NCBI RefSeq assembly: GCF_040702995.1
Contig: NZ_CP159992.1
Location: forward strand, 5,504,501 to 5,568,500
Direction: 5' to 3'
DNA: 64,000 bases
Origin: Paenibacillus sp. AN1007
Lineage (GTDB): Bacteria; Bacillota; Bacilli; Paenibacillales; Paenibacillaceae
The notes beneath the pieces are model-generated. The model saw only the letters and a list, made by a program, of their open reading frames with translations, made no database searches and was not told the origin of the DNA. The translations under genes were made by a program, and so were the position numbers. This document shows, piece after piece, positions 51,900-61,661 of the stretch; positions within the stretch are counted from its first letter, which is position 1; every line of letters starts with the position of its first letter.

Positions 51900-54683
51900 C
51901 TATACCTGCTTGAATTCGATCCAATCGATCTGCAGACCTGGTTTAGTAAAGTCCAGCTTGAGTTCATACAGCCCAGCTTCCAGCTGCACTTTCACCAGCT
52001 TCTGTCTGATCCATTTGCCCTCTGTGCCGTTTGTTTGAATCGTCGTAGCCAGCTGATCATTGAGCAGCACATTACATGCACTTTGCGCCAGTTCAGGCTC
52101 AGGTGACATGATCTGCACAATAATCCGGTACTGGCCTGCTTCATCCACTTTCATATATACAGGCTCAGCTGCCGCAGGTTTTACCTGTGCATTCGCAGTC
52201 AGCGACTGAGCGTCTGCTGCAGAAAGGGACGCGTTCGCTTGGAACGAAGCCACGTTCTCTACAATCTCATGCTTGCGTGAGGATACCGGCGCATTCATGA
52301 TGAATTTGCAGATGTTGATCGCGGAGCGCTCGAGCTCGCCGCGGGTCAAGGTTCCATTTTCGAGCGATTCAATCGTGTTGTCGTCCCAGCCGTTGATCTC
52401 TGCGCCATAGTTTGGCACAACCATGTAGAGGTCATTCTGAGCACGAACCATCCAGTTCGTGAACTTGCGATCGGCTTCTCCGCCTTCTACCACATCGTTC
52501 ATAATGGCCCACCAGTCGGTCATTACAATGCCGTCGAAGTTCCACTCTCCACGCAAAATCGTTGTGTTCAGATCGTAGTTGGATGCAGCCCAGTGTCCGT
52601 TAATCGGATTGTAAGAAGTCATGATGGAGTTCGCTCCACCCTCTTTGACTGCGATTTCGAACCCTTTCAGATAAATTTCACGCAGCGCACGTTCGGATAC
52701 AACGGCATCCACTTTGCTGCGGTGTTTCTCCTGGTTATTGCAGGCAAAGTGTTTCAGTGTGGCATTAGAACCGCCCTTCATGATACCTTTTGTACAGGCT
52801 GCGGCAAATACACCCGAGATCAGCGGATCTTCAGAGAAGTACTCGAAGTTACGACCATTCAGCGGACTGCGGCGGATATTGAGTCCAGGTCCGAGCAGAG
52901 TGTCCACCTGATTGCGCAGCAGCTCTTGTCCTTCCATCACATACAGTTCTTCCACCAAGTCTGCGTTCCACGTTGCTGCCAGCAGTGTACCAATGGATAC
53001 TTGTGTCGCCTTCTCCCCACTATCCATCCGGATACCGGATGGGCCGTCTGCCGTACAGGCCACCGGAATGCCATAGTTAAACAGGCTGTCACTCACACCG
53101 CCAAACGCCGATGCGGTTCCCGAAGTCACCAGCGGACTGCTCATGCCTTCGCCGCGTACAAGTGCTGCCAGATCCTGATCGCTTAGCTGAGCCACAAAAG
53201 CTTCCAGACTGACTTTACCCGCCTTCACGTCACTCAGTTTATATCCCTGATTGCCCGTTTGCTCCAACGTTTGCGGCAAATTCTGGGTAATGCGGTCTGC
53301 GATAGACACTTTGCGCTTTGGCACAGCTGCATAAGTCAGCTCATATGATCCATCTGCCTTGCGAATGCCCGGTTTCATACGCGTAAAATCTTCTGTTGGC
53401 GCCATCGCTTCCTGCAGCTGCTCCACCAGTTGAACCGTATCCACAACGTAGCCATCTTGGCCATCGATGTCAACATGCTCTACCTGCTTCACACTCGTAC
53501 CCACATGCAGACGGTATGTTCCCGCTTCAAGCACGTACGCAGAAGCATATCCGGTTACCCCCGCTTCATCATACGAAGCCATGCGATTTACCGGGAAACG
53601 GATCGTCAGCAGCTCGGAATCGCCGGGCTGCAGCAGTCCTGTTTTGCCAAAAGCCGCCAATGCTTTCACCGGTTGTCCCAGTTCTCCCTGCGGTGCTTCA
53701 TAATAAACCTGAACCACTTCTTTACCCGCATAGGTTGTACCGGAGTTAGTCACGTTCACGCGAACCTCAATAGAAGTTTCCCCATTGTTGATCACCGTAC
53801 GAGCTTCCTCGATTTGTGTGGCAAAGGTCGTGTATGACAAGCCATAACCGAACTCAAATTGCACTTTTTCAGGTCGAAACGTTTCGAAAAAGCGATAACC
53901 CACATAAATATCTTCCTGATACAGGTTCTTGAACTCATTTCCATAGTTGCTTGTAGAAGGATAATCTTCGATGGAATACGCAATCGTATCCGTCAGTTTA
54001 CCGCTTGGTGTCACGTCTCCAGCCAGTACGTCCGCAATCGCGTTACCGCCTTCCATGCCTCCGTGCCAAGAATAAATCACGCCTTGAATCGGATGCAGAA
54101 CCGTTTCGTTCAGCCAGCTCATATCCATAATATTGGAGACGTTGAGTACCACAATTGTATGCTCAAAATGGTTCGTCACATGCTTCAGCATAGCCTTCTC
54201 ATCGTCTGTCAAACGATAACTTCCCGGTGCGTCTGCATTATCCTGGTCTTCCCCTGCAGTGCGTCCAATGACAATGATCGCTTTGCTGGATTTACTTCTG
54301 GCTTGAGCGACCAGCTCGTCTGTGAGCGGCATTTCCTTCTGATTCCACGGCTCGGCTGCCCAGACTTTTCCACCATCGTCAAACGGATTTTCCTCGATCC
54401 ATCTCTCATAAACCGCTGCCAGTTCTTCATTAACGGTAATGTTCTTTTTACTGCGCAGTCCGTCCAGCAGATTCGTTGTATACGCGACATGAACGCTTCC
54501 GCCTGAACCTGTGCCGCTGCGATAATAATTCACTTGGATTCGTCCAAAAACTGAAACGTTTTCGGAATCGCGAAGTGGAAGTATCTGTCCTTCATTTTTA
54601 AGCAAAACCGCTCCTTCGGCAGCTACCGTACGGCTAAATTCTGCAAACCCTTCCAATGGAACACCAATTTGATTTGTACTCAA
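51900..54683 (-). CDS. Circularly permuted GH3 beta-glycosidase with C-terminal CBM-like domain
   Basis: 927 residues with the domains in reversed order. Residues ~10-290 are the alpha/beta sandwich (VAAEGAVLLKNEGQILPLRD), ~300-410 FnIII-like (EVVQVYYEAPQGELGQPVKA), ~480-800 the GH3 barrel (TADGPSGIRM, NATLKHFACNNQE, and nucleophile Asp in GIVMTDWWAIMND). The last ~100 residues look like a CBM6/35 jelly roll ending TKPGLQIDWIEFKQV. Such reversed GH3 enzymes are known (e.g. Ruminococcus albus). No signal peptide. TTG at 54683 has AGGAGGG 7 nt upstream. Isolated, with its own terminator. Confidence 0.9.
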   Translation of the reverse strand: MSTNQIGVPLEGFAEFSRTVAAEGAVLLKNEGQILPLRDSENVSVFGRIQVNYYRSGTGSGGSVHVAYTTNLLDGLRSKKNITVNEELAAVYERWIEENPFDDGGKVWAAEPWNQKEMPLTDELVAQARSKSSKAIIVIGRTAGEDQDNADAPGSYRLTDDEKAMLKHVTNHFEHTIVVLNVSNIMDMSWLNETVLHPIQGVIYSWHGGMEGGNAIADVLAGDVTPSGKLTDTIAYSIEDYPSTSNYGNEFKNLYQEDIYVGYRFFETFRPEKVQFEFGYGLSYTTFATQIEEARTVINNGETSIEVRVNVTNSGTTYAGKEVVQVYYEAPQGELGQPVKALAAFGKTGLLQPGDSELLTIRFPVNRMASYDEAGVTGYASAYVLEAGTYRLHVGTSVKQVEHVDIDGQDGYVVDTVQLVEQLQEAMAPTEDFTRMKPGIRKADGSYELTYAAVPKRKVSIADRITQNLPQTLEQTGNQGYKLSDVKAGKVSLEAFVAQLSDQDLAALVRGEGMSSPLVTSGTASAFGGVSDSLFNYGIPVACTADGPSGIRMDSGEKATQVSIGTLLAATWNADLVEELYVMEGQELLRNQVDTLLGPGLNIRRSPLNGRNFEYFSEDPLISGVFAAACTKGIMKGGSNATLKHFACNNQEKHRSKVDAVVSERALREIYLKGFEIAVKEGGANSIMTSYNPINGHWAASNYDLNTTILRGEWNFDGIVMTDWWAIMNDVVEGGEADRKFTNWMVRAQNDLYMVVPNYGAEINGWDDNTIESLENGTLTRGELERSAINICKFIMNAPVSSRKHEIVENVASFQANASLSAADAQSLTANAQVKPAAAEPVYMKVDEAGQYRIIVQIMSPEPELAQSACNVLLNDQLATTIQTNGTEGKWIRQKLVKVQLEAGLYELKLDFTKPGLQIDWIEFKQV

Positions 54684-54919
54684 GTGATTTCCCTCCTGAA
54701 TGTCATCTCCATATCTGTGAAACGGCTATTTATAAACAAGATTAGATCGTACCCCAATCCACTACGATGGCAAAATAACCTTATTATCGCTCTTTCCCCG
54801 GCTAAGCTCATTTAAAAAATAGAACTAACTTCATGGATATGGCAGATTTACTTGTACCTACTCCCATCTTAACAGATTGCAAGCATGAAAATATATGAGA
54901 AATATTTATGTTCTTATAA

Positions 54920-54956
54920 CAAAAATAAAAGCTGCGAACAGGGGCTGTTCGCAGCT
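54920..54956 (-). terminator. Terminator after the LtrA-like gene
   Basis: AGCTGCGAACAG and CTGTTCGCAGCT, GGG/CCC loop, followed on the minus strand by TTTATTTTTG. Confidence 0.9.
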
Positions 54957-54981
54957 CTCGCTTCTTTTATATACATACAGG

Positions 54982-56070
54982 TCAGGTCGTCAGCTTCGCA
55001 TACACCAGAAAGAACAGCATGTCCTCACCCATAATCACATATCCAGGAACACGATAGATCAGGTCCACTACTACAAAGACCGCTAACAGCCCCAACATGA
55101 CCACCATATGAGTTGGACGAAGGCGAAGATGCGGGTGTCTGTAGCGATGAAATACCAAGGTTGTCGACAAGAAATACAGCAGTACCGAGCCAAATACAAA
55201 CGCAATCATAAACTCATAGTTCAGCAGATTCTGGTACAGCAGTTGAATTGATGCGGCGATCATACTCAGGGAGATGTAGATAAATAGATGCCCGTAGATG
55301 ATGGCCTGCCCGGCGGTCTGCATCTCTTTGCTCACCTTTTTTTCCACGTTATCGAAGTACTGCCACCACATGGCAATGACAAACAGGGACGTAAAGACCG
55401 TGAAAAGAATGGATTTCAGGTCCCATTGATCGGCTGACAGCACCGCGATGATGCTCACAACGGATTCACCGAGCAGAATGAGCGTAAAAAGAGCAAAACG
55501 TTCCAGCAGATGATGTGTCTGTACAGGTACTTTCACTAGATTTTTACGGCCCAGCAGCGGCAGAATAATATCAACGGCAATCCCCGCATACAAAATCACG
55601 TAACGCACCCACGAATCAAAGAACAGCGAACCCGATGAGATCACGATGCCAATGATAAACGAGAAGCCCAAGAAACGGGCCGCCTGCTGCTGATGCTCGC
55701 TTTTCGACTTGTGGATCGTCAGGTACTGAATGGCGGTAAACGCTCTGGAACCGATGTAACCTATGAAGAAGGAGAGATAGTGTTCGTCAAAATGAGTAGA
55801 AAGACTTGCCGTCATAATGAGAACGGACAGCAGTTGAAGGATGAGGAAAATCCGGTGGCTCAGAATATCCTGACCATAACGGTTAATGAATAAGGTCTGA
55901 CCGACCCATGCCCACCATACCGGGATGAAAATTAACACGAACTTTAATAAATATTCAAATGTAATGACGCCGTGCTGGGCATGTAACAAGACATGGCCCG
56001 CTTTGGATACTGCCGCGACGAAAAGCAAATCGTAGAACAGCTCCAGCCAGGTGACCTTTTTCTCCATCAT
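54982..56070 (-). CDS. LtrA-family multi-pass membrane protein
   Basis: 362 residues with about ten membrane helices. The start KKVTWLELFYDLLFVAAVSK is the 'low temperature requirement A' signature, and ERFALFTLILLGESVVSIIA near residue 190 is the second conserved LtrA block. Function is unproven; the family is named from a Listeria cold-growth mutant. ATG 56070 has AAAGGAG upstream. Just before it lies an AACTTA-TATT-TAAGTT inverted repeat (56119-56136) that could be an operator or a repeat end. Confidence 0.88.
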   Translation of the reverse strand: MMEKKVTWLELFYDLLFVAAVSKAGHVLLHAQHGVITFEYLLKFVLIFIPVWWAWVGQTLFINRYGQDILSHRIFLILQLLSVLIMTASLSTHFDEHYLSFFIGYIGSRAFTAIQYLTIHKSKSEHQQQAARFLGFSFIIGIVISSGSLFFDSWVRYVILYAGIAVDIILPLLGRKNLVKVPVQTHHLLERFALFTLILLGESVVSIIAVLSADQWDLKSILFTVFTSLFVIAMWWQYFDNVEKKVSKEMQTAGQAIIYGHLFIYISLSMIAASIQLLYQNLLNYEFMIAFVFGSVLLYFLSTTLVFHRYRHPHLRLRPTHMVVMLGLLAVFVVVDLIYRVPGYVIMGEDMLFFLVYAKLTT

Positions 56071-56218
56071 CCCTTAATGCTCCTTTGGGTCTAGTCTCAT
56101 ATTTCTTTGCAAAAAAGTTCAACTTATATTTAAGTTGCAAATATTTGGTGATATACCCGGAGATGTACTCCGGGTACATTTATCTTGAATCTTAATTCTA
56201 CCTCTTTATATCTCTGCC

Positions 56219-57178
56219 TCACTCCGTTACAGCTGTGACAGGAGTAAGGGTTCTCACCTGAATTGGCTGCAGATTGCCTTCAATCTGAGTCCGGTAGGGT
56301 TCAAACCATTCCGGCAGCATCAGTTTCTGTCCAAGCGATTCGGCTGGTTCGTCCCGCGCAAAACCCGGGGGATCCGTTGCGATTTCAAACAGGATGCCGC
56401 CAGCTTCTCTGAAGTAAATCGCGTTAAAATACTGACGATCCCGCACCGGAGTTGGCTGGTATCCGTAATCACGCACGGCTTCACTCCACTGTGCATGCTG
56501 TGCATCATCGACTGCGCGCCATGCGATATGGTGCACAGTTCCTGCGCCGCCCATACCCAGCGGTACGCGGTTGACCGGCACATCCACGATGTTGCCAATG
56601 TCTCCGATGGAACGGAAGCGGGCAAACTCTTCATTTTCGCCCACTTTCACAAAACCGAGAATACGCTCAAGTGCATCCATCGTACGCTGCGGATTTACAC
56701 TGAACAGTACTGCGCCGCCAAACCCTTTGATCGCATGCTCAGCCGGAATCCCTTCCTGTACCCATGTATTCGCAGCACCTTCCTCCCGCTCCACAAGCTC
56801 CAAACGGAGGCCTTCGCTGTCTTCAAACTGCAGCAGTTCTTCATCAAAACGTTGGGTTCTGGTTACGTCGATATTAAAGCTTTCCAGACGATTCTGCCAG
56901 AAGTTTATGGAGCCTGGTGGAATGACATACGAGGTGATGCCGACTTGACCGCCGCCAATCTGCCCCCGTGGCGAGCCTGCTGCCGGGAAGAAAGTAATGA
57001 TCGTTCCCGGGCTGCCGTGTTCATCTCCAAAGTACAGATGGTATACATCCGGTGCATCAAAGTTAACTGTTTTTTTCACCAGACGGAGCCCCAGAACTCC
57101 AGCGTAGAAGTCGACGTTAGCCTGCGGATCTCCAGCAAAAGCAGTAATGTGGTGAATACCTGTTGTTTGAATGTTCAT
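56219..57178 (-). CDS. Ring-cleaving dioxygenase of the VOC family (MhqO/MhqA type)
   Basis: 319 residues: two glyoxalase-fold halves, HHITAFAGDPQANVDFYAGV at the start and VHHIAWRAVDDAQHAQWSEA with GGILFEIATDPPGFARDEPA in the second half. His, His and Glu in these are the metal ligands. MhqO/MhqA-type enzymes break down hydroquinone- or catechol-like compounds. ATG 57178 has AAGGAGG 7-8 nt upstream; the in-frame upstream extension is untranslated leader. Preceded by a TATCTT-N6-AAGATA operator. Confidence 0.9.
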   Translation of the reverse strand: MNIQTTGIHHITAFAGDPQANVDFYAGVLGLRLVKKTVNFDAPDVYHLYFGDEHGSPGTIITFFPAAGSPRGQIGGGQVGITSYVIPPGSINFWQNRLESFNIDVTRTQRFDEELLQFEDSEGLRLELVEREEGAANTWVQEGIPAEHAIKGFGGAVLFSVNPQRTMDALERILGFVKVGENEEFARFRSIGDIGNIVDVPVNRVPLGMGGAGTVHHIAWRAVDDAQHAQWSEAVRDYGYQPTPVRDRQYFNAIYFREAGGILFEIATDPPGFARDEPAESLGQKLMLPEWFEPYRTQIEGNLQPIQVRTLTPVTAVTE

Positions 57179-57226
57179 GATTATTTCCTCCTTGGTTTGA
57201 AAAATACGTATATATTTCATTTTAAT

Positions 57227-57244
57227 TATCTTTAAATTAAGATA
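57227..57244 (-). promoter_or_regulatory. MhqR-like operator 1
   Basis: TATCTT-TAAATT-AAGATA, a perfect 6-bp inverted repeat with a 6-nt spacer, 49 nt upstream of the dioxygenase start. MhqR of B. subtilis binds an inverted repeat of the same form (TATCTC...GAGATA) at quinone-inducible genes. Confidence 0.6.
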
Positions 57245-57354
57245 TATAATCTGCTGCACTAGTGCTGGATCGGAATTGAAACCCGCACTAGTGGTACAGT
57301 GGTATGATTAGTCTAGCAATCAGGAATTTGTTTGATGCCTCTTCCGCGCATACC

Positions 57355-57585
57355 CTATGGATTCTGTCTGGAAGCCTGTTCTTGTTTCAACTTATCGGGA
57401 GTCACGTCATCGCCGTTTGGATCGTAGATGGTGGCATTCAGCAAAATGTCGTTGACCGAACCACGGAAAGTCTGCAAATACTCCTGGCGAAGGCGAGTCT
57501 GTTCTGCCTGCTCCATCTCCGTCAATCCACCCGCTTTCGCTTTTCTTGCGAGTTCATTAATTCGTGTCAATGTTGGGATCATCAT
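57355..57585 (-). CDS. DUF896 family protein (YnzC-like)
   Basis: 76 residues: [20 protein letters not shown] and [20 protein letters not shown] are the DUF896 signature, a helical hairpin found in many Firmicutes, SOS-linked in B. subtilis. GGAGG lies 10 nt before the ATG. A second MhqR-like operator at 57675-57692 stands upstream, so it may respond to the same signal as the dioxygenase. Confidence 0.88.
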   Translation of the reverse strand: MMIPTLTRINELARKAKAGGLTEMEQAEQTRLRQEYLQTFRGSVNDILLNATIYDPNGDDVTPDKLKQEQASRQNP

Positions 57586-57674
57586 CTGGATCTCTCCTCC
57601 TCTATATTGAAATTGAGATATTTATTTGAGTATATTCTTGTATTGAAGCTGCGGTCACTTACATTCAAATTAAA

Positions 57675-57692
57675 TATCTTAATATAAAGATA
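57675..57692 (-). promoter_or_regulatory. MhqR-like operator 2
   Basis: TATCTT-AATATA-AAGATA, same arms and spacing as operator 1, ~90 nt upstream of the DUF896 gene. Confidence 0.6.
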
Positions 57693-57788
57693 AATGATTT
57701 CGGATTCATTGTCAACACTTTGTTTAATTTAAAAAATAAATCCTCCGTTACGCCCTACTCCGTTCAGCTCCTTAACGCTGAGACAAAA

Positions 57789-57833
57789 GGGATCAGCCCC
57801 ACAGGCTGCTTATCTCCTGCAGAACTAATCCCC
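57789..57833 (-). terminator. Terminator of the pspA-ydjGHI operon
   Basis: GGGAT-CAG pairs with CT-ATCCC around an inner GCAG/CTGC stem, followed on the minus strand by TTTTGTC. Confidence 0.6.
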
Positions 57834-57942
57834 TAACTTCTTGATCCAATCAACGCCGTGCTCGATATAGTCTAACGTATTAAACCAACGATTCAGACAG
57901 ACTACTTCGACAGCAGCTCACTTTCTAATTGGCAGTATTCCA

Positions 57943-58965
57943 TTATGCAAGCTTTTGTCCGCAGTTCGAACAGAAGTTGGCTCCTTCATTTTTGGCGCCG
58001 CAGTTCGGGCAGAAGTTCGGCTTTTTGCCATCAGCATTAGATGATTGAGATGCACCTTCACTGCTGCTCTGCTGCTGGCCTTGGTTTTGATGATTTGAGT
58101 TCTGGTTGTTCTGATTTTGATTCGGGTTCATGTTCTTCAGCATTTCATTCGCCATGTTCATGCCCATCATCATGCCCGCCATATCCGAAGCCGCGCCGCC
58201 GCCCTGTACTTTACCAGAGGAGATGCCGTCCGTCATGCTTACCTGCTGGTACTTCTGCAGATTGCCGATCATCTCGTGGGAAGCCGTTTTGGTGATCATA
58301 TCCTGAATTTCCTTCGGATAGTTGAAGCTCATCACCTGGAAGCCGGTAATGCTGATCCCGATATCCATCATCTGCATATCCAGATCCTCCTGAATACCGC
58401 GCGCAATATCAGAAGCATTCGCCTGCAGGTTAAACATATCCTTTCCTTCACGGCTGATCCACTTCATCAGCAGCTGATCCAGCACAGACGTGATACGGAT
58501 TTTGACATCCTCCACCAGATAACTCTGTTTGATGCCTGCGATTTTATCGATCAGGGTAACATAGTCACTCACTTTAAAGTTAAACGTTCCGTTCGCCCGA
58601 ATCGGCATACCGCCCGGAAGCTGCGGTGTCGGGATCAACACTGGGCTTTGCGTGCCCCAGCGTACGGTGAACTCTTTGGTGTTTACAAACAGTACCTCTA
58701 CACGCATACCGCTGTTGAATCCGAACTTGAACCCTTTCAGCGTAGACAGAAACGGAATGATCTCCGAATCGATATTAAACGAACCTTCATCTTCAAAAAT
58801 ACCTTCCACTTTGCCGTTATTCAGAAAGATAGCATCCTGCCCCGCTCGAATAATCAGCTTACTGCCCTTCTTGATCTCCCGGTTACTCCACTTCCAGAAG
58901 ATCATATCATCTCTGAATTCTTCCCATTCCACCACGTTGGAAAACTGATTTCTGAAAAATCCCAT
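57943..58965 (-). CDS. ydjI: SPFH-domain protein with C-terminal zinc ribbon (YdjI-like)
   Basis: 340 residues from ATG 58965, where the protein begins MGFFRNQFSNVVEWEEF as in its relatives; upstream in-frame codons overlap a GGGATGGG stretch. The SPFH/band-7-like 'virion core' domain spans ~1-230, then an Asn/Gln-rich linker (~260-310) and a zinc ribbon with CPNCGAKNEGANFCSNCG. In B. subtilis YdjI works with PspA and YdjGH on envelope stress. Last gene of the operon. Confidence 0.9.
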   Translation of the reverse strand: MGFFRNQFSNVVEWEEFRDDMIFWKWSNREIKKGSKLIIRAGQDAIFLNNGKVEGIFEDEGSFNIDSEIIPFLSTLKGFKFGFNSGMRVEVLFVNTKEFTVRWGTQSPVLIPTPQLPGGMPIRANGTFNFKVSDYVTLIDKIAGIKQSYLVEDVKIRITSVLDQLLMKWISREGKDMFNLQANASDIARGIQEDLDMQMMDIGISITGFQVMSFNYPKEIQDMITKTASHEMIGNLQKYQQVSMTDGISSGKVQGGGAASDMAGMMMGMNMANEMLKNMNPNQNQNNQNSNHQNQGQQQSSSEGASQSSNADGKKPNFCPNCGAKNEGANFCSNCGQKLA

Positions 58966-59057
58966 GCTCGATCCCATCCCTTCTATAGTAAACCTGTGAG
59001 GTCTCATCAACTTTACGCTATAACCGATTCATGCTTGTTATACTTCTATGAATGTAT

Positions 59058-59858
59058 TTAGAAAGATCGGCTGCTGCCGCTGTGTGAATGTCCACCCGCG
59101 GTTGTACCTCCACCGCCGCCGCCTCCGCCGTTATTGTTATTCTTCTCGATTTTGGTCTTCGTGACCGTTGTGCGGATATATCGGTCCTGACGATCAATTA
59201 CATGCGAATTCTCCGAATCCTCATAGGTTGCTCGATTTACCGTCACACGCCCACCCGAACGATACGTCATGACACCAACAACAATACCGCCAATGGCCAG
59301 GGATGCAGCAAGCTGAAACCATGTCTTAAACAGAATATTGTCCGGGTTCACCCCGGGTTTGAGATCCAAATACTCGTAAGACAGATTCAAAAACTTTTCA
59401 AAAGCCATCCGATAATTGCCGTCTGACAGATCTGGAGCAATTTTGGCCGTAATTTTATCTACCCTGCTGTTATCAACGTATTCTTCACCCTTATAAAAAC
59501 CAGCTGCATATACATCCCGATTGTACATATCCAATGTCAGCATAACGGTGTTCCCATGAGGTTTATCATACCCTGGTGCCCGGTTATCATAGAATTCCTC
59601 GGTAAGCAGCTCATCACTTTTCTGTTCCTCGTTATTGGTAGTATAGATAATCAAGTCCGTCTGCCGTTCCGCCGAATACTGGTTTGCCAGTGCATTCAGC
59701 TCATTGCGGTCCTGCTCGCTTAGCAGATTGGCCTCATCAAAGATGAGATTTTTATTCTCCGCTGCGGATGCCGATGACATAGGGAAGATCGGAGCGAGCA
59801 GGGTGACTAGAAGTACAATTAGCACAGCCATCGCAACTAAGGGTCTTTTTTTGCTCAC
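59058..59858 (-). CDS. ydjH: TPM-domain membrane protein (YdjH-like)
   Basis: 266 residues. Signal-like helix (LVAMAVLIVLLVTLLAPIF), TPM domain (LIFDEANLLSEQDRNELNAL, RQTDLIIYTTNNEEQ), a second helix (~180-200) and a glycine-rich tail with a run of eight Gly. GTG 59858 has GGAGG 9 nt upstream and overlaps the previous stop by 4 nt. The TPM domain was linked to photosystem repair in plants; in this operon it should be part of the envelope-stress complex. Confidence 0.88.
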   Translation of the reverse strand: MSKKRPLVAMAVLIVLLVTLLAPIFPMSSASAAENKNLIFDEANLLSEQDRNELNALANQYSAERQTDLIIYTTNNEEQKSDELLTEEFYDNRAPGYDKPHGNTVMLTLDMYNRDVYAAGFYKGEEYVDNSRVDKITAKIAPDLSDGNYRMAFEKFLNLSYEYLDLKPGVNPDNILFKTWFQLAASLAIGGIVVGVMTYRSGGRVTVNRATYEDSENSHVIDRQDRYIRTTVTKTKIEKNNNNGGGGGGGGTTAGGHSHSGSSRSF

Positions 59859-60886
59859 AGGAATCCCCCTCCCATCATCCAGGATACCAGTTTCAGCGAC
59901 AGCAGCGAAACGGCAGATACCCCTGTGAACCATCCGGCCACTTTAGCTTTACTGATCGGCGGTTTGCCGACAACCTTCCCCGTCTGTCCATTCATGGCGA
60001 AGGTGTACTGTTTGCGGTTGTAATCATAGTTGACCATCCATACCGGTAACAGCACATATTCTGCATTCTTGAGCGTGGTATCGATATCTTTATTGGTGTA
60101 GCTCACACTTGTATATCCCGATACGGTAGAGGCAATGTAGGAATCAATATAGGACCTTGTTTTATCCTTGGCCCGTGGGAAAAGCTCATCTTCGGTATAG
60201 CTGTATTTTTCCGCAATATATCCCGCCAGATACGGAGTTTTGAACAATTTTAACTCATTGTAAGGAAACGGCTCCAGTTTATCCATCAGTTCGTCGTTCA
60301 TTTTCTCCGAGGCATCGATGGGCAGATTCACATATTCCAACCGAATTTTACGGTAGATATCAAAATGCTGTGTCTCCGTATAATGGTAGTCACCTTGAGT
60401 ATAGGACCGTACTTTGGTTCCTTGGGCGTGCACTTCAATTCGGTTATGTAGATCATACAGCCAGAACGGAACGTAGATGCCGGTAATGCTCTGGATGCGA
60501 TCTGCGGTCATGAAGCCGCCTGGCGTCAGCAGACCGTTCCTGCACCACTTTTTGAAAGCCTGTTTCGCCTGCTCTTTGTTGATGGAAAAAGGAATCACCA
60601 TCGCCGGGGCCAGACTGCCCGTAAGCCGATCACTAAGAACCACCGCCGCACCGCAGAAACTGCATGTCGTTGCACTTGTCTCCGGTTCGGTTACGATGTC
60701 TGCTCCGCAGCTGGTGCAGTGGTACTCTTTCACTTCACCCTCGGTGAACACCTGTTTCTTCAAGGGATCGGGCAGCTGCTCGATGTTGTCCTGACGCCCG
60801 CAGCTCGGACAGGATAATGCACCAGAGACACTGTCAAAGATCATTCCACTGCCGCAGTTCGGACATTTATACTCTAATACCGGCAT
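59855..60886 (-). CDS. ydjG: Double zinc-ribbon membrane protein (YdjG-like)
   Basis: 343 residues. Two N-terminal zinc ribbons (YKCPNCGSGMIFDS...LSCPSCG and YHCTSCGAD...TTCSFCG), then a beta-rich region (LTPGGFMTADRIQSITGIYV, VPFWLYDLHNRIEVHAQGTK), and a C-terminal membrane helix (FTGVSAVSLLSLKLVSW). GGAGG lies upstream of the ATG. Annotated 'TFIIB-type zinc ribbon' in relatives. Forms with YdjH and YdjI the module that accompanies PspA. Confidence 0.88.
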   Translation of the reverse strand: MPVLEYKCPNCGSGMIFDSVSGALSCPSCGRQDNIEQLPDPLKKQVFTEGEVKEYHCTSCGADIVTEPETSATTCSFCGAAVVLSDRLTGSLAPAMVIPFSINKEQAKQAFKKWCRNGLLTPGGFMTADRIQSITGIYVPFWLYDLHNRIEVHAQGTKVRSYTQGDYHYTETQHFDIYRKIRLEYVNLPIDASEKMNDELMDKLEPFPYNELKLFKTPYLAGYIAEKYSYTEDELFPRAKDKTRSYIDSYIASTVSGYTSVSYTNKDIDTTLKNAEYVLLPVWMVNYDYNRKQYTFAMNGQTGKVVGKPPISKAKVAGWFTGVSAVSLLSLKLVSWMMGGGFL

Positions 60887-60916
60887 TTGTTCACCTCCGT
60901 GTCTAAATTGGATGTT

Positions 60917-61624
60917 TTACTTCCGCAGCTTCTCCTGGATTGCCGCCAGTTCCTCATCCGCACTTGGAGCCTGATTCTCCTTCTCCCTATTACCCGCATC
61001 TGCGTTCATATCCCGCTCCAGTTGTGTAATAAGTTCATCCAGATCGTCTTCCTGCGTGCCTGCGCGAAGCTCTGCCAGGGCTTCGGCTTCGTTCAGTGCC
61101 TGATTCGCTTGATCTTCCATCGCTTTAAAGGCGGATTCAGCACGACCTGCAGACGCATTACGTTCATTAGACTGCTGCTGTGCCTTCGCGCTGGCCATGC
61201 GCCCTTTCAGCTCCGCATGTCTGGCCTCCAACTGCCCCAGATCTGCGACGAGCTTGTCGTTCATATGTTTCATCATCTGCGCTTTGGCAGAAGCACGGTC
61301 ATAAGCCGCCTGCAGTTCATTACGTTTGCCCGTCAGCTTCACTTTTTTCTCCAAAAAACTGCGTGCCTTATCTGCATCGCCTGACTCTGCTGATTTCTCC
61401 GCGTAGCGCTGCAGCTTATTCACCTCAGCTTGGCACTCATCCAGTGCCCGCTTCGCCCGATTTTCATCCGACAGCACCGCTGCTGTCTCTGCTTTCACCT
61501 GTCCCAAGTCACTGTTCAGGTTGCGCATATACTCATTCACCGTTTTCTCCGGGTCGCCTGGCCGGCTAAGCATATGATTCACGTTGGCTTTCATCACGTC
61601 TCTAAACCTCGATAAGATTCCCAT
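60917..61624 (-). CDS. pspA: PspA/IM30 family phage-shock protein
   Basis: 235 residues from ATG 61624 (GGAGG 7-8 nt upstream). Starts MGILSRFRDVMKANVNHML, the amphipathic membrane-binding helix of PspA, followed by a nearly continuous coiled coil (~25-200). It should coat and protect the membrane under stress. First gene of the pspA-ydjGHI operon, same order as B. subtilis. An ECF-type promoter lies upstream. Confidence 0.93.
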   Translation of the reverse strand: MGILSRFRDVMKANVNHMLSRPGDPEKTVNEYMRNLNSDLGQVKAETAAVLSDENRAKRALDECQAEVNKLQRYAEKSAESGDADKARSFLEKKVKLTGKRNELQAAYDRASAKAQMMKHMNDKLVADLGQLEARHAELKGRMASAKAQQQSNERNASAGRAESAFKAMEDQANQALNEAEALAELRAGTQEDDLDELITQLERDMNADAGNREKENQAPSADEELAAIQEKLRK

Positions 61625-61661
61625 CGTTGTTCCTCCTTCGGGTATGTTCATATGACTATAA

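Noticed and set aside
58117-59061. 314-codon plus-strand open frame
   Set aside because: Antisense to the SPFH gene and His/Arg/Leu-rich, as typical shadow frames.
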